A stretch of 55,780 nt of DNA from contig DASRHG010000079.1 of the NCBI GenBank assembly GCA_035650655.1, positions 1 through 55,780 of the forward strand. The letters run 5' to 3'. The translations under genes and the position numbers were made by a program. Within the stretch, counting starts at the first letter, position 1. Every line of letters starts with the position of its first letter. The stretch comes from DASRHG01 sp035650655 (lineage in GTDB: Bacteria; Desulfobacterota; Binatia; DP-6). A model generated the notes under the pieces. It saw only the letters and a list, made by a program, of their open reading frames with translations. It was not told the origin of the DNA and did not search any database. Positions 7,924-16,406 of this stretch are shown in pieces.

Positions 7924-9147
7924 GTGATGACGACCCCCACGACCGGCCCCCGGCGCCAGCGCATGCTCGCGGCGCTCGCCGCCTCCGCGGCGACACACGC
8001 GCTCGTGGCGCTGCTCGTCGTCTTCGACGTCCTCGGCATCGCGGGCGGGCTCGGCCTCGGCGCGGGCCCCGGATTCGGCATCGGGTCCGGCGGCGGCCTC
8101 GGGCTCGGGCAGACGAAGCGGCGCGAGATCTTCGCGCTCCGCGACCTCCCCGCGCCCGTCCCGCCGAACGACCTGCGGAACGAGGAGGCGCTGAAGGAGC
8201 TGCTCGTGCCGGCCCGGCCCGACGCCATCACGGTGCCGCAGCCGGCCGCCCCGCGCCCGACGTCGCCGGTCGTCCGGTTCGCGCGCCCCGTGAAGCCGCT
8301 CGGGTCGGGCGTCGACCTGGGCTCCCGCTTCGCGTCGAGCGGCGCGGGCGCCGGCGGCCTCGGGCTCGGGGGCGGCGGCGGGTCCGGCGTGTCGCTCGGC
8401 TCGCCGTTCTCGAAGTACGTCGGGGGGCTGCGCAAGGTCGGCCTCGACGTGGCGCTCGTCGTCGACTCGACGGGGAGCATGCAGAACATCATCGACGAGC
8501 TGAAGGAGCGGCTCGACCTGTTGACCGTCACCATGCAGCGCCTCGTGCCGACCGCGCGCATCGGGGCGGTGGCGTACCGCGATCGCGACGACCAGAACGT
8601 TGCGACCGCACCGCGCAAGAGCGAGAGCTTCGTCGTCAAGTGGACGGATCTCACGTTCAACTCGAAGAAGGTCCAGAGCTTCCTCGACGGGATCGTCGCC
8701 GAGGGCGGCGGCGACTGGGAGGAGGCCGTGAAGGACGGCGTCGACTGCGCGATGCACCAGCTCAAGTGGCGTGCCGACGCGAAGAAGGTGATCATCGTGA
8801 TCGGCAGCTCGCCGCCCCACGAGCGGGACGGGCCCGCGCTCCAGAAGCTTCTCGCGGGGTGGCGCGCGAAGGGCGGGGTCGTGAGCACGGTCGACGTGAG
8901 CCTCCCCCTCCACGAGGAGCACGAGCGGAAGCTTCATCGCTGGCTCTACGGCGAGGAGCTCCAGCAGGTATCGCCGCTGCCGGAGTTCTACCAGGCCCTC
9001 CGCGACAGCTTCGGGGAGATCGCACGAAAGGGCGGCGGCGACATGATCGCCATGGGCCAGGAGGGTGCGCTCGCGCGCCACCTCCTCGCCCTCACGTTCG
9101 GACCGCGCTGGGAGAAGGACGTCGCGCGCATCGCGCGCGGGCTGTGA
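7924..9147 (+). CDS. membrane-anchored vWA protein with TonB-like SxxxH anchor
   Basis: 407 residues. A basic N-terminus is followed by one membrane helix (about 15-38) containing S21-x3-H25, the spacing of the conserved Ser/His pair in TonB that engages ExbB/ExbD. A Gly-rich linker (about 38-60), a Pro/Ala-rich stretch and a second Gly-rich linker (about 150-165) lead to a vWA domain (about 175-370). The MIDAS motif is D181-S-T-G-S185-M. The TonB C-terminal domain is absent. Genes for ExbB and ExbD follow at once, so the protein plausibly converts proton motive force into movement of a periplasmic vWA domain. GTG 7924 (SD GAGGA at 7910) is preferred; ATG 7927 is possible. Confidence 0.88.
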   Translation: MMTTPTTGPRRQRMLAALAASAATHALVALLVVFDVLGIAGGLGLGAGPGFGIGSGGGLGLGQTKRREIFALRDLPAPVPPNDLRNEEALKELLVPARPDAITVPQPAAPRPTSPVVRFARPVKPLGSGVDLGSRFASSGAGAGGLGLGGGGGSGVSLGSPFSKYVGGLRKVGLDVALVVDSTGSMQNIIDELKERLDLLTVTMQRLVPTARIGAVAYRDRDDQNVATAPRKSESFVVKWTDLTFNSKKVQSFLDGIVAEGGGDWEEAVKDGVDCAMHQLKWRADAKKVIIVIGSSPPHERDGPALQKLLAGWRAKGGVVSTVDVSLPLHEEHERKLHRWLYGEELQQVSPLPEFYQALRDSFGEIARKGGGDMIAMGQEGALARHLLALTFGPRWEKDVARIARGL

Positions 9148-9175
9148 CGAGCACGTGCGAAAGGAGCCGCAGCGA

Positions 9176-9826
9176 ATGAACGACACGAACCTCGACTTCC
9201 TCCACCTGATTCGCGAGGGCGCGATCTCGACCTACCCGCTGATCGCCTGCTCGCTGATCGTGCTCGGGATCGTTTTCGAGCGCCTCTGGGCGCTCCGCGG
9301 GACGGTGTCGTCGGTCGCGACGCTGACGGAGGCCGTCGTGCCGCTCGTCGGCCGGGGCGACCTGGCGGCGGCCGCGAACGCCGTGCGCAGCCACGCGCCC
9401 TGCCCCGCGCGCCGCGTGTTCGGCGACCTGCTCGGCGTCGGCGCGGGCGCGCCCGTCGAGACGCTCGAGCGCGTTGCCGACGAACGGCAGTTCGAGGAGG
9501 TCCAGGGCGCGGGAACGTACCTCTGGCTCCTCGGCACGATCGGCTCGGCCGCGCCCTTCATCGGCCTCTTCGGCACCGTGATGGGGATCATCCGGGCCTT
9601 CCACTCGATGGCGATCGCGGGGACCGGCGGGTTCGCGGTCGTCGCGGGCGGCATCTCCGAGGCGCTGATCGCGACCGCGCTCGGGCTCGCGATCGGCATC
9701 GTCGCAGTCGCGTTCTACAACTACTTCCAGAGCCGCGTGGAGCGCATCGACGCCGCGCTCCGCATCGGGAGCGCGCGCCTCATCGAGGCCCTCGCCGCGA
9801 CGGGGAGGACCGATGCCGTTCGGTAA
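9176..9826 (+). CDS. exbB: ExbB/TolQ/MotA-family proton channel protein
   Basis: 216 residues with three membrane helices (about 18-38, 120-145, 155-185). The conserved TM2/TM3 region reads TYLWLLGTIGSAAPFIGLFG, then a GGISEALIATALGL stretch typical of ExbB. It forms the pentameric stator channel with ExbD. ATG 9176 has an AAGGAG SD at 9160-9165. The 3' end overlaps exbD by 14 nt. Its client here is most likely the upstream vWA protein, because no classical tonB lies nearby. Confidence 0.95.
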   Translation: MNDTNLDFLHLIREGAISTYPLIACSLIVLGIVFERLWALRGTVSSVATLTEAVVPLVGRGDLAAAANAVRSHAPCPARRVFGDLLGVGAGAPVETLERVADERQFEEVQGAGTYLWLLGTIGSAAPFIGLFGTVMGIIRAFHSMAIAGTGGFAVVAGGISEALIATALGLAIGIVAVAFYNYFQSRVERIDAALRIGSARLIEALAATGRTDAVR

Positions 9827-10214
9827 GCCCCACACGCGCGGGCACATCGTCGCGGAGATCAACGTCACGCCTCTCACGGACGTCTTCCTCGTCCTCCTCG
9901 TCATCTTCATGATCACGACGACCGCCATGCTGAAGCCGGCCGACGTCGACCTGCCGAAGACGAGCGAGAACGAGCAGCAGACGAAGGGCGTGCTCGTCAC
10001 CATGACGCCCTCGCACGAGCTCTACGTGAACGAGCGCGCCGTCGGCGGCGACGACCCGACGATCACGACCGCGCTGCGCGACGCGCTCGCGCGCTCGGAC
10101 GAGAAGGTGGTGATCCTGGCCGGCGACCGGCAGGTGATCCTCGGCGAAGTGGTCCGCGTCCTCGGCCTCGCGAAGGAGGCGGGGGCGACCGGGTTCGCGC
10201 TCGCGTCGGAATGA
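9813..10214 (+). CDS. exbD: ExbD/TolR-family protein
   Basis: 133 residues with one N-terminal membrane helix (about 18-40). It carries the invariant proton-carrying Asp in INVTPLTDVFLVLLVIFM. The periplasmic domain (about 45-133) ends in AGDRQVILGEVVRVLGLAKEAG, as in TolR/ExbD. It partners ExbB in using the proton motive force. It overlaps exbB upstream and the TPR gene downstream (ATGA at 10211), so the three are translationally coupled. Confidence 0.96.
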   Translation: MPFGKPHTRGHIVAEINVTPLTDVFLVLLVIFMITTTAMLKPADVDLPKTSENEQQTKGVLVTMTPSHELYVNERAVGGDDPTITTALRDALARSDEKVVILAGDRQVILGEVVRVLGLAKEAGATGFALASE

Positions 10215-12382
10215 CGCTCGGCGCGGGCACGCGCGGGCGCCGGTGGACGCGCGCGGTCGTCGTCCTGGCCGCGCTCGGCGTCCTCGCGACCCTCGCGCCG
10301 CGCGCGCGCGCGGAGGACGAGGGGGACCGCGCGACGCTCGCGCGGCTCGAGCAGCGGAGCCGTGCCTTCTACGATCTCCTCGAGCGGGGCGAGCGCGGGC
10401 GGGCGGCGGCGGCGTGGCCGGGCCTCGCGAACGACCTCGCCGCCTTCGCCACCGGGCTCCAGCAGCGGCTCGATCGGATGCGGGACGACGTCGTCGAACG
10501 AGACGGCGACCTCGACGAGCTGCTGCGGAGCGAGCGCTGGCGCGGGCCCGAGGTGATGGAGCTCGTCGCGACGTATCACCTCGCGTGGGTGCGCTATCAG
10601 GGCGCGCAGCTCACGACGGACGCGGCGACGAAGAAGGACCTCCTCCGCAAGGCCGCGGAGGGATTCACCCAGTTCCTGCTGGTGAACGAGGTGCCGGAGA
10701 TCTACGCCGAGAGCCTCTACGGGCGCGGGCTCGCGTTCCTCGACCTCGGCGACTACGCGAAGGCGATCGCCGATCTGACGGCCGCCGTCGACGAGCCGCG
10801 CGTCGCGGCGAAGGCGCGCCCCGCGCTCGAGGAGGCGCGGCGGCGCGCGGCGGGCGGGCGGGCGCCGGCGGCCGAGGACCCGGAGACGCTGCTCGCCCGG
10901 CTCGGCGACGCGCTCGCGCACACCGACCGCGACGCGGCGCGCGAGAAGGAGGCGGCGACCCTCGCGCGCGGGCTCGCGGCCCGCGGCGGCCCGTGGCCCG
11001 CGCGGGTCGGCGCAATCGTCCGCGAGAAGCTGGGCGACCCGCCCCGCTCGACCTTCGGGCTCCACCTCGCCGCCCAGCTCGCCGTCGATCGCGGCCGCTG
11101 CGACGACGTGGCTCCGCTCGCCGAGGCGAGCGGCCGGACGGCGGACGCCGGCCGGAGCCGCTGGCGTCCCGACCTCCTCTTCCTCGACGCCGGCTGCCGG
11201 CTGAACGCGGGGCAGGCGCGTGACGCCGCCGAGCGGTTCGCGGCCCTCCTCGCGGAGTATCCCGACGCCCCTCGCGCCGCGGACGCGGCGTACTACCGCT
11301 TCCGCGCGCTCGACGTCGCGCGCGCCGACGATCCCCGGCTCGCGCCCGCGTACGAAGCGGCGCTCCGCGCCTACCTCGCGCGCTTCCCGAGAGCCGAGGG
11401 TGCGGGGGAGGCGCGCTTCGCCCTCGGCGAGCTCCTCCGGGCGCGGGGTGACTGCGCGCACGCCACCCGGGAGTACGGCCAGGTCGGCACGGGCAGGTTC
11501 GCCGCGCGCGCCCGGCTGGGCGCGCTCGAGTGCCGTGTCGCGGCGCTCGGGCCGAAGGCGCCGGCGGCCGATCGCCGCGCGACCGTCGACGCGCTCCGCG
11601 CCTTCGTCCGGGAGACGCCGGCGCGCGGCGCCGACGAGCCGCTCGTCGCGCGCGCGGCGCTCCTCGCCGCGCTCGTCGCCGCCGGCACCGCCCCGCCCGA
11701 CCACGCCGCGGTCGTCGAGCTGCTCGACGGCTTCGAGACCCGGTATCCCGGCGCGCGCGAGCTGCATCCGCGGGCGCTCGAGCTTCGCCTGGTCGCGCGC
11801 GTCGCGACGGGCGCGCTCGAGCCCGCCGCGCGCGACCTGGACGCGTGGCTCCGGAGCGCGCCGCCCGAAGACGTCCGTCGCCGCGTGCTCACGCGGCTCG
11901 GCCGCGATCTCTCCGCCCGCGTCGAGCGCACGGCGCCCGACGCCCGCGGGTCCGCGCTCGCGCTCGCCCGGCGCGTCTACGGCGCGCTCGTCGACGACGG
12001 GGCCGATCCGTCCGCCCGGATCGCACTCGCCAACCTCGACCTCGAGGCGGGAGACGCCGCCGCCGCGCGCCGGCTCTACGAGGCCGCGCTCGCGGCCGAC
12101 GCGGACTCCGCGGAAGCGCTCCGCGGTGCCGCGCGGGCCGCGGCGGCCGTGGGCGATCGGGAGGCGGCGCTCGGCTACTGGCGGCGCGTCCTCGACGCGA
12201 GCCCGCCCGGCGGCACGGCGTGGTACGAGGCGCGCCTCGCGCAGGTGACGCTGCTCGCGGAGGACGGGCGGCGCGCGCAAGCGTGCGAGCTGGTCCGCGG
12301 CTCGCGCGGCCGCGCCCGGACGGCGGGCGCCGATCAGCTGGACGCACGGCTTCACGCGATGGAGCCGGAGGTGTGCCGCTGA
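10211..12382 (+). CDS. exported TPR-rich protein of the vWA-ExbBD cluster
   Basis: 723 residues. A signal peptide (basic RGRRWTR, hydrophobic core, APRARA cleavage site near residue 34) directs it to the periplasm. The rest is Ala/Arg-rich helical repeats with TPR character, for example YGRGLAFLDLGDYAKAIADL near 175, RADAAYYRFRALDVA-like units near 355, and LANLDLEAGDAAAARRLYEAAL near 600. It probably scaffolds partners of the energised vWA protein. It starts inside exbD (ATGA) and is the last gene of the cluster; the next gene is convergent. No enzyme domain is visible. Confidence 0.88.
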   Translation: MTLGAGTRGRRWTRAVVVLAALGVLATLAPRARAEDEGDRATLARLEQRSRAFYDLLERGERGRAAAAWPGLANDLAAFATGLQQRLDRMRDDVVERDGDLDELLRSERWRGPEVMELVATYHLAWVRYQGAQLTTDAATKKDLLRKAAEGFTQFLLVNEVPEIYAESLYGRGLAFLDLGDYAKAIADLTAAVDEPRVAAKARPALEEARRRAAGGRAPAAEDPETLLARLGDALAHTDRDAAREKEAATLARGLAARGGPWPARVGAIVREKLGDPPRSTFGLHLAAQLAVDRGRCDDVAPLAEASGRTADAGRSRWRPDLLFLDAGCRLNAGQARDAAERFAALLAEYPDAPRAADAAYYRFRALDVARADDPRLAPAYEAALRAYLARFPRAEGAGEARFALGELLRARGDCAHATREYGQVGTGRFAARARLGALECRVAALGPKAPAADRRATVDALRAFVRETPARGADEPLVARAALLAALVAAGTAPPDHAAVVELLDGFETRYPGARELHPRALELRLVARVATGALEPAARDLDAWLRSAPPEDVRRRVLTRLGRDLSARVERTAPDARGSALALARRVYGALVDDGADPSARIALANLDLEAGDAAAARRLYEAALAADADSAEALRGAARAAAAVGDREAALGYWRRVLDASPPGGTAWYEARLAQVTLLAEDGRRAQACELVRGSRGRARTAGADQLDARLHAMEPEVCR

Positions 12383-12389
12383 GACGCCG

Positions 12390-13178
12390 CTACTGCACGG
12401 GCGCGACGAAGCCGTCGGTCTCGCCGGTCTCGACGTCCTCGACGGACACGCGCGCCTCGCGATAGCTGCCCCCCGGGTAGAGGAGATACCCCGCAACCGT
12501 CGTCCCGGCGCCGACCGCACCGCCGCCGAGCAGCTGGGCGCGCACGCGGTCGCCGCCGGCGCCCGGCGCGAGCGCCGCGGCCGCCGCCGCCCCCGCGAGC
12601 GGCAGTGCCGTCGTGCCGTCGGCGGCGACCAGGCTCACCGTCTCCGGGTCGACGCGCACCGCGCGGCTCGTGTTGTTCCGCACCGTGAAGCGGACGAGCA
12701 CCGCCGGCGGGATGGTCGCCGCGGCACCGAGGTCGAGGATGGCCTCCTGGGGCGTCACGACGTGCACCTGCACCTCGAGCCCCGACTTCGCGCGCGGCAC
12801 CTCGACGTCCGTCTCGGGGATCTGCTCGAGCGTCTTGAAGCTGTAGCCGAAGGCGCGGCTGAACTCCCAGTTCGGAACGAGGTCGGGCTCGATCGGCTGG
12901 AGGACGACGCCCGAGGCGTCACACCGGATGTCGACCCCGACGACGACCGGGCGCCCCTCCGCGCCCGGCCGCTCCGCGGTGATCCGGCCCGGACGTCCGA
13001 CGGCCGGAGGGATCACGTCCTTCGGCGCGTAGCCGAGCGACACGAGCGTCCGATAGGCGACGCGCGTCGCACGGTCGCACGCGAGCCCGGGCTTCTCGAT
13101 GCTGTAGCGCGCGGGCGGGGGACAGCCCGTGAGCAGCAGGACCGCGAGCGCGAGCGGCGCGAGCGTGAGCCCCTTCAT
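12390..13178 (-). CDS. conserved hypothetical lipoprotein
   Basis: 262 residues. The lipobox is LLLTG-C19, followed by a Pro-rich start of the mature protein, so it should be lipidated and membrane-attached. The mature chain is beta-rich with an immunoglobulin-like segment (VRFTVRNNTSRAVRVDPETV near 165). No catalytic motif is recognised. ATG 13178 is chosen because it puts the lipobox at residues 15-19; the in-frame ATG at 13196 would add six residues. It is convergent with the TPR gene. Confidence 0.8.
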   Translation of the reverse strand: MKGLTLAPLALAVLLLTGCPPPARYSIEKPGLACDRATRVAYRTLVSLGYAPKDVIPPAVGRPGRITAERPGAEGRPVVVGVDIRCDASGVVLQPIEPDLVPNWEFSRAFGYSFKTLEQIPETDVEVPRAKSGLEVQVHVVTPQEAILDLGAAATIPPAVLVRFTVRNNTSRAVRVDPETVSLVAADGTTALPLAGAAAAAALAPGAGGDRVRAQLLGGGAVGAGTTVAGYLLYPGGSYREARVSVEDVETGETDGFVAPVQ

Positions 13179-13206
13179 CCGCCGTCCGTGGTACACGGAC
13201 CGGCGG

Positions 13207-13746
13207 GTGATCGTCTACACGATCGGGCATTCGACGCTTCCCCTGGACGACTTCTTGGCACGGCTCACCGCCCACGGCATCCAGGCGATCGCGGACGTGC
13301 GGCGGTTTCCCGCCTCCCGCCGGCACCCGCACTTCGCCCGCGCGGCGCTCGCCGCGGCGCTCGCCGCGCGGGGCGTCGGCTACGCGTGGCTCCCGGCGCT
13401 CGGCGGGCGCCGCCGCGGCGCGCCCCATTCCCCGCACGTCGCGTGGCGGAGTGCGAGCTTCCGCGCGTACGCCGACCACATGGAGACGCCCGAGTTCCAG
13501 GCGGGGCTCGCAGCGCTCCTCGCCGACGCCGCTACGTGTCCGACCGCGGTGATGTGCGCCGAAGCGCTTCCCTGGCGGTGCCACCGCCAGCTCGTCGCCG
13601 ACGCGCTCCTCGCCCGCGACGTCGACGTGCGGCACATCGTCGGTCCGCACGCCGCCGAGCCGCATCGGCTGACGCCGTTCGCGCGGCTCGAGGGGACGCG
13701 CGTCGTCTACGACGGCGGGCAGCCGCCGCTCCCCCGACGCTCGTAG
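13207..13746 (+). CDS. DUF488 family protein
   Basis: 179 residues. It has the family signatures VIVYTIGHS at the start, IADVRRFPASRR, and the Cys-containing CAEALPWRCHRQL. DUF488 proteins are small cytoplasmic proteins of uncertain function with a conserved Cys/Arg/His cluster. The start is GTG 13207, divergent from the lipoprotein gene 28 nt away. A TACACG -10-like hexamer lies at 13192, but no good -35 is visible. Confidence 0.9.
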   Translation: MIVYTIGHSTLPLDDFLARLTAHGIQAIADVRRFPASRRHPHFARAALAAALAARGVGYAWLPALGGRRRGAPHSPHVAWRSASFRAYADHMETPEFQAGLAALLADAATCPTAVMCAEALPWRCHRQLVADALLARDVDVRHIVGPHAAEPHRLTPFARLEGTRVVYDGGQPPLPRRS

Positions 13747-13756
13747 ACGCGGCGGA

Positions 13757-14471
13757 TCACTGCCGCGCGAGGGTGACGGCGACCTTCCCACCGCGGCTCG
13801 CCACCCACGGATAGACGGACGCGCCCGACGACACGAGCGTCGTCGGCGTCGTCCACGTGGCGCCCCAGTTGCTCGACCGTGCATACCGGACGCGGGACGA
13901 CGCCGTCCCGAACACCGTCGAGCCAGACGGCATGGAGCGTGCCGTTGCCGGCCGACGAGACGACCGGGAACGCGTGCGTCGTGTCGGCCGTGCTCGCGGG
14001 CGAGATCGGGATGGTCGTGAACGCGAGCGCGCCGTTCGTCGAGCGCGCGAAGTTCACGCCGCCGGTGGCCGTCGCGCAGACGAGCCCGACGCGGTCGGAG
14101 GAGCCGAGGAAGCCCGCGCCTTCGGCGAGGAGATTGCCCGGCGGACAGAGCGACGACGCCCTGGACGGGGCTCGCGAGCCAGCTCGTCGCGCCGTCCGTC
14201 GAGCGCGCGACGGTCGCGCTCCCGAGCCAGAGGTCCGTCATGTAGAGCGTGCCGCTCACCGGATCGATCGATACGTCCGAGTCGCCGCCGCCCGGAAAGC
14301 TCGCCCGCAGGCCGGACGGCGTGAGCGTCCACGACGCGCCCGACACCGGCGAGCCGGGGATCGACGTCGGACCCGCCGGCGCGATCTACGCGAGCCCGGT
14401 GACGACGACCGGCGGGCCGAACGGCGCGGCGACGGCGGCGGATGCGAACAGAGGGTGAGGGGTGGTTTCAT
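13757..14471 (-). pseudogene. decayed secreted BNR/sialidase-like repeat protein
   Basis: Coding sense is scattered over three minus-strand frames. From the right: MKPPLTL at 14471, then a frame switch to FASAAVAAPFGPP, a TAG near 14385, then GGGDSDVSIDPVSGTLYM and STDGATSWLASPVQGV. Another switch leads to NFARSTNGALAFTTIPISP and GNGTLHAVWLDG, then a last switch to RYARSSNWGATWTTPTTLV, ending at TGA 13757. The repeated S-x-(D/N)-G-x-x-W motif is the BNR/Asp-box type of secreted beta-propellers. With at least three shifts and one stop it is a pseudogene, unless the assembly is poor here. Confidence 0.7.
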
Positions 14472-14610
14472 GGTGCAGGGGCGATACCAGGCGCACACCG
14501 CCCGCGAACCTACCTGCGAACGATGGAAGGGAGCGAGAAAATGGGCGAGAACGCCACGAGCCCGCGCCCTACGTCGAAAGGGCGGCCCGTTCGCCACGGC
14601 GAATCGCGGC

Positions 14611-14639
14611 TTCCCGGCCCCGGCCGGATCGGTCATAAT
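14611..14639 (+). promoter_or_regulatory. weak promoter of the DHH gene
   Basis: TTCCCG (14611-14616), 17-nt spacer, CATAAT (14634-14639). The predicted start is near 14646, about 5 nt before the ATG at 14651. Confidence 0.3.
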
Positions 14640-14650
14640 CCCGCGGACCG

Positions 14651-15595
14651 ATGGCGCGCCACGTCCAGATCGTGAGCCACGGCCCCCATTGTCTCGACGG
14701 TGTGGCGGCCGCGGTCGCCGTGACCCGCTTCTTCGAGGGCGAGGCGACGATCGACGTCCGCTTCGCCGGCAACAACGAGGTCGACGCGGTGCTTCGCGCG
14801 CTCGAGCCGGCGGGCGAGGACGTGGAGGTCTGGATCACCGACATCTCGTGGCGCGACCACGCGACGGACGCCCACCTCCGCCGTCTCGCGGCGGCCGGCG
14901 TCCGCCTCTACTGGATCGATCACCACCGCACGGCGCTCGAACGTTTTCGGTCGGGCACGATCGACGTCCCCTTCGCCGACCGGGTCCTCTCCGAGGACTT
15001 CGCTGCCTCCAGGCTCACGTACGACTACCTCACCCGCCGGCTCGCCGCCGGCGGCCGCCGCGCGCCGCGCTTCGAAGCGCTCGAGCGCCTGATCGCCATG
15101 GCGGACGACAACGACCGGTGGCTCCACCGGATCCCGGGCTCCCGCGAGCTCGCGTGGACCGTCCGGTCCCTGGGGGCCGACGCGTACCGGGAGCTGCTCG
15201 CCACCGACGCCGACGTGACGTACACGCCGGCGATGGCCGCGGCACGCCGGCGGGTCGAGGCGGAGATCGCGCGGAGCTTCGCGGTGGCGTCGGCGAGCCG
15301 CGTCGACCGCCGGGTCGGCGACGTCACGCTCGTCGCCGCGGTCTGCAACGGGCACCCGAGCGAGATCGGCGACGCGTGGGGCAAGAGCACGCGGAACGCC
15401 GTCTTCGCGCTCTACGACGCGCAGAGCCTCTCGGTGAGCTTCCGCCGCTCGCCCGACTGCACGATCGACCTGTCCCGTCTGGCGGCGGCGCTCGGCGGAG
15501 GCGGGCACGCCGCCGCCGCCGGGTGCGAGCTGCCCGAGGTACGCCGCGTGCTCGCCGAGGCGGTCGCCGCGCGCGTGGGAGAGAAGCTCGCATGA
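14651..15595 (+). CDS. DHH-family phosphoesterase
   Basis: 314 residues. The DHH domain has S9-HGPHCLDG (metal-binding Asp in the DG pair), ITDISW and WIDHHRT (the DHH triad, about residue 97). The DHHA1-type C-terminal domain has the G-G-G-G-H-A-A-A-A-G-C glycine motif near 285. The family includes oligoribonuclease/NrnA, cyclic-dinucleotide phosphodiesterases and short-chain polyphosphatases, so the substrate is probably a phosphodiester but cannot be named. The stop overlaps the next gene by 4 nt. Confidence 0.9.
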   Translation: MARHVQIVSHGPHCLDGVAAAVAVTRFFEGEATIDVRFAGNNEVDAVLRALEPAGEDVEVWITDISWRDHATDAHLRRLAAAGVRLYWIDHHRTALERFRSGTIDVPFADRVLSEDFAASRLTYDYLTRRLAAGGRRAPRFEALERLIAMADDNDRWLHRIPGSRELAWTVRSLGADAYRELLATDADVTYTPAMAAARRRVEAEIARSFAVASASRVDRRVGDVTLVAAVCNGHPSEIGDAWGKSTRNAVFALYDAQSLSVSFRRSPDCTIDLSRLAAALGGGGHAAAAGCELPEVRRVLAEAVAARVGEKLA

Positions 15596-16026
15596 AGCCG
15601 GTGCTGACCCACATCGCGCTCGGCGTGAAGGACCTCGACCGGACGATCGCGTTCTACGGCAAGCACGTCGGCCTGCACGTCGTCCACGAGCGCTCCGAGG
15701 GCGCGCACCGCGTCGTCTGGCTCGGCGAGCGCGAGCGCGACGTCGACTTCGTCCTCGTCCTCTTCCAGGTCGCCGGAAGCCGGCCCCCCGGGCCGACGAC
15801 CCTCCAGCACCTCGGCTTCGCCGTCGGGTCGCGCGAGGAGGTCGACGCCGCCGCGGCCGCCGCGCGCGCCGACGGCCTCCTCGACGAGGAGCCGCGGTAC
15901 GCGGGGCCGGTGGTCGGGTACTACTGCATCGTGAAGGACCCGGACGGCAACAGCGTCGAGTTCTCCTTCGGCCAGCCGATCAGCCCGCGCGAGCTTTCCG
16001 ACGCCTCGAAGCACGCGCCGGCCTGA
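15592..16026 (+). CDS. VOC (glyoxalase/dioxygenase fold) protein
   Basis: 144 residues with two beta-alpha-beta-beta-beta modules. It shows LTHIALGVKDLDRTIAFYGK at the start, LQHLGFAV in the middle and KDPDGNSVEFSFG near 125. Metal ligands are probably His7, His of LQHLGF and Glu of NSVEFSF. Members include glyoxalase I and extradiol dioxygenases; the substrate is unknown. It is translationally coupled to the DHH gene by an ATGA overlap. Confidence 0.9.
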   Translation: MKPVLTHIALGVKDLDRTIAFYGKHVGLHVVHERSEGAHRVVWLGERERDVDFVLVLFQVAGSRPPGPTTLQHLGFAVGSREEVDAAAAAARADGLLDEEPRYAGPVVGYYCIVKDPDGNSVEFSFGQPISPRELSDASKHAPA

Positions 16027-16406
16027 GCACCGAACGCCGGCGACCGAGCCGCCGGACCCGGCGCTGCGCCGGAGGCCCGGGGGGCAAGAGAGTCTATCGC
16101 TCGCGCGACGGAACCTCTAGAAAGTGCCCCCACCCCATCGGCTCCACCGTCCCCCCGGGCCTCCGCCACAGCGCCGTTTGTCCACAGCTGAGGAGAACTT
16201 CGAGCTCTTCTCACTCGCCGCCGCTTTCGTGCTCGCGTGCGTGGAGAGATCCTCTTCGTGCCGTGCGCCTCGTTCATGCGAGCGAAGGAGTGCGAGACGA
16301 TCGGCGAGTCTCTTCACTGACGGGAGAAGCGAAAACGAATTGCGATGTGCGCCCTCTTAGCGGAATTTCGCGCGCGCCGTCAAGTAGAAAAGCAACGAGC
16401 GCGCGC
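16027..16406. other. gene-free lower-GC spacer with one DnaA-box-like site
   Basis: No convincing ORF on either strand. It holds a GC-rich hairpin just after the VOC stop and TTGTCCACA at 16178-16186, which equals the DnaA-box form of high-GC actinobacteria. Stretches near 16320-16400 have clearly lower GC than the rest of the window. The function is unknown; a small RNA or regulatory region is possible. Confidence 0.4.
16058..16072 (+). terminator. GC hairpin after the DHH-VOC operon
   Basis: Perfect palindrome CCGGCGC-T-GCGCCGG, 32 nt after the VOC stop. It has no T-tract, so terminator function is tentative. Confidence 0.3.

Noticed and set aside
8042..8110. Gly-rich coding repeats in the vWA gene as a tandem DNA repeat
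   Set aside because: The GGCCTCGG-like runs encode a flexible Gly linker with varied codons and no fixed period.
14442..14675. 77-residue frame between the BNR pseudogene and the DHH gene
   Set aside because: Charged, low-complexity sequence overlapping both the pseudogene start and the DHH start in another frame; codon use not gene-like.
16178..16186. Replication origin suggested by TTGTCCACA and a nearby AT-rich tract
   Set aside because: Only one DnaA-box-like site was found and none of dnaA, dnaN, recF, gyrB, parAB or mnmG is nearby.
16124..16360. 78-residue plus-strand frame starting MPPPHRLHRPPG
   Set aside because: Pro/Arg/Ser-rich composition typical of chance frames; no SD and no family resemblance.
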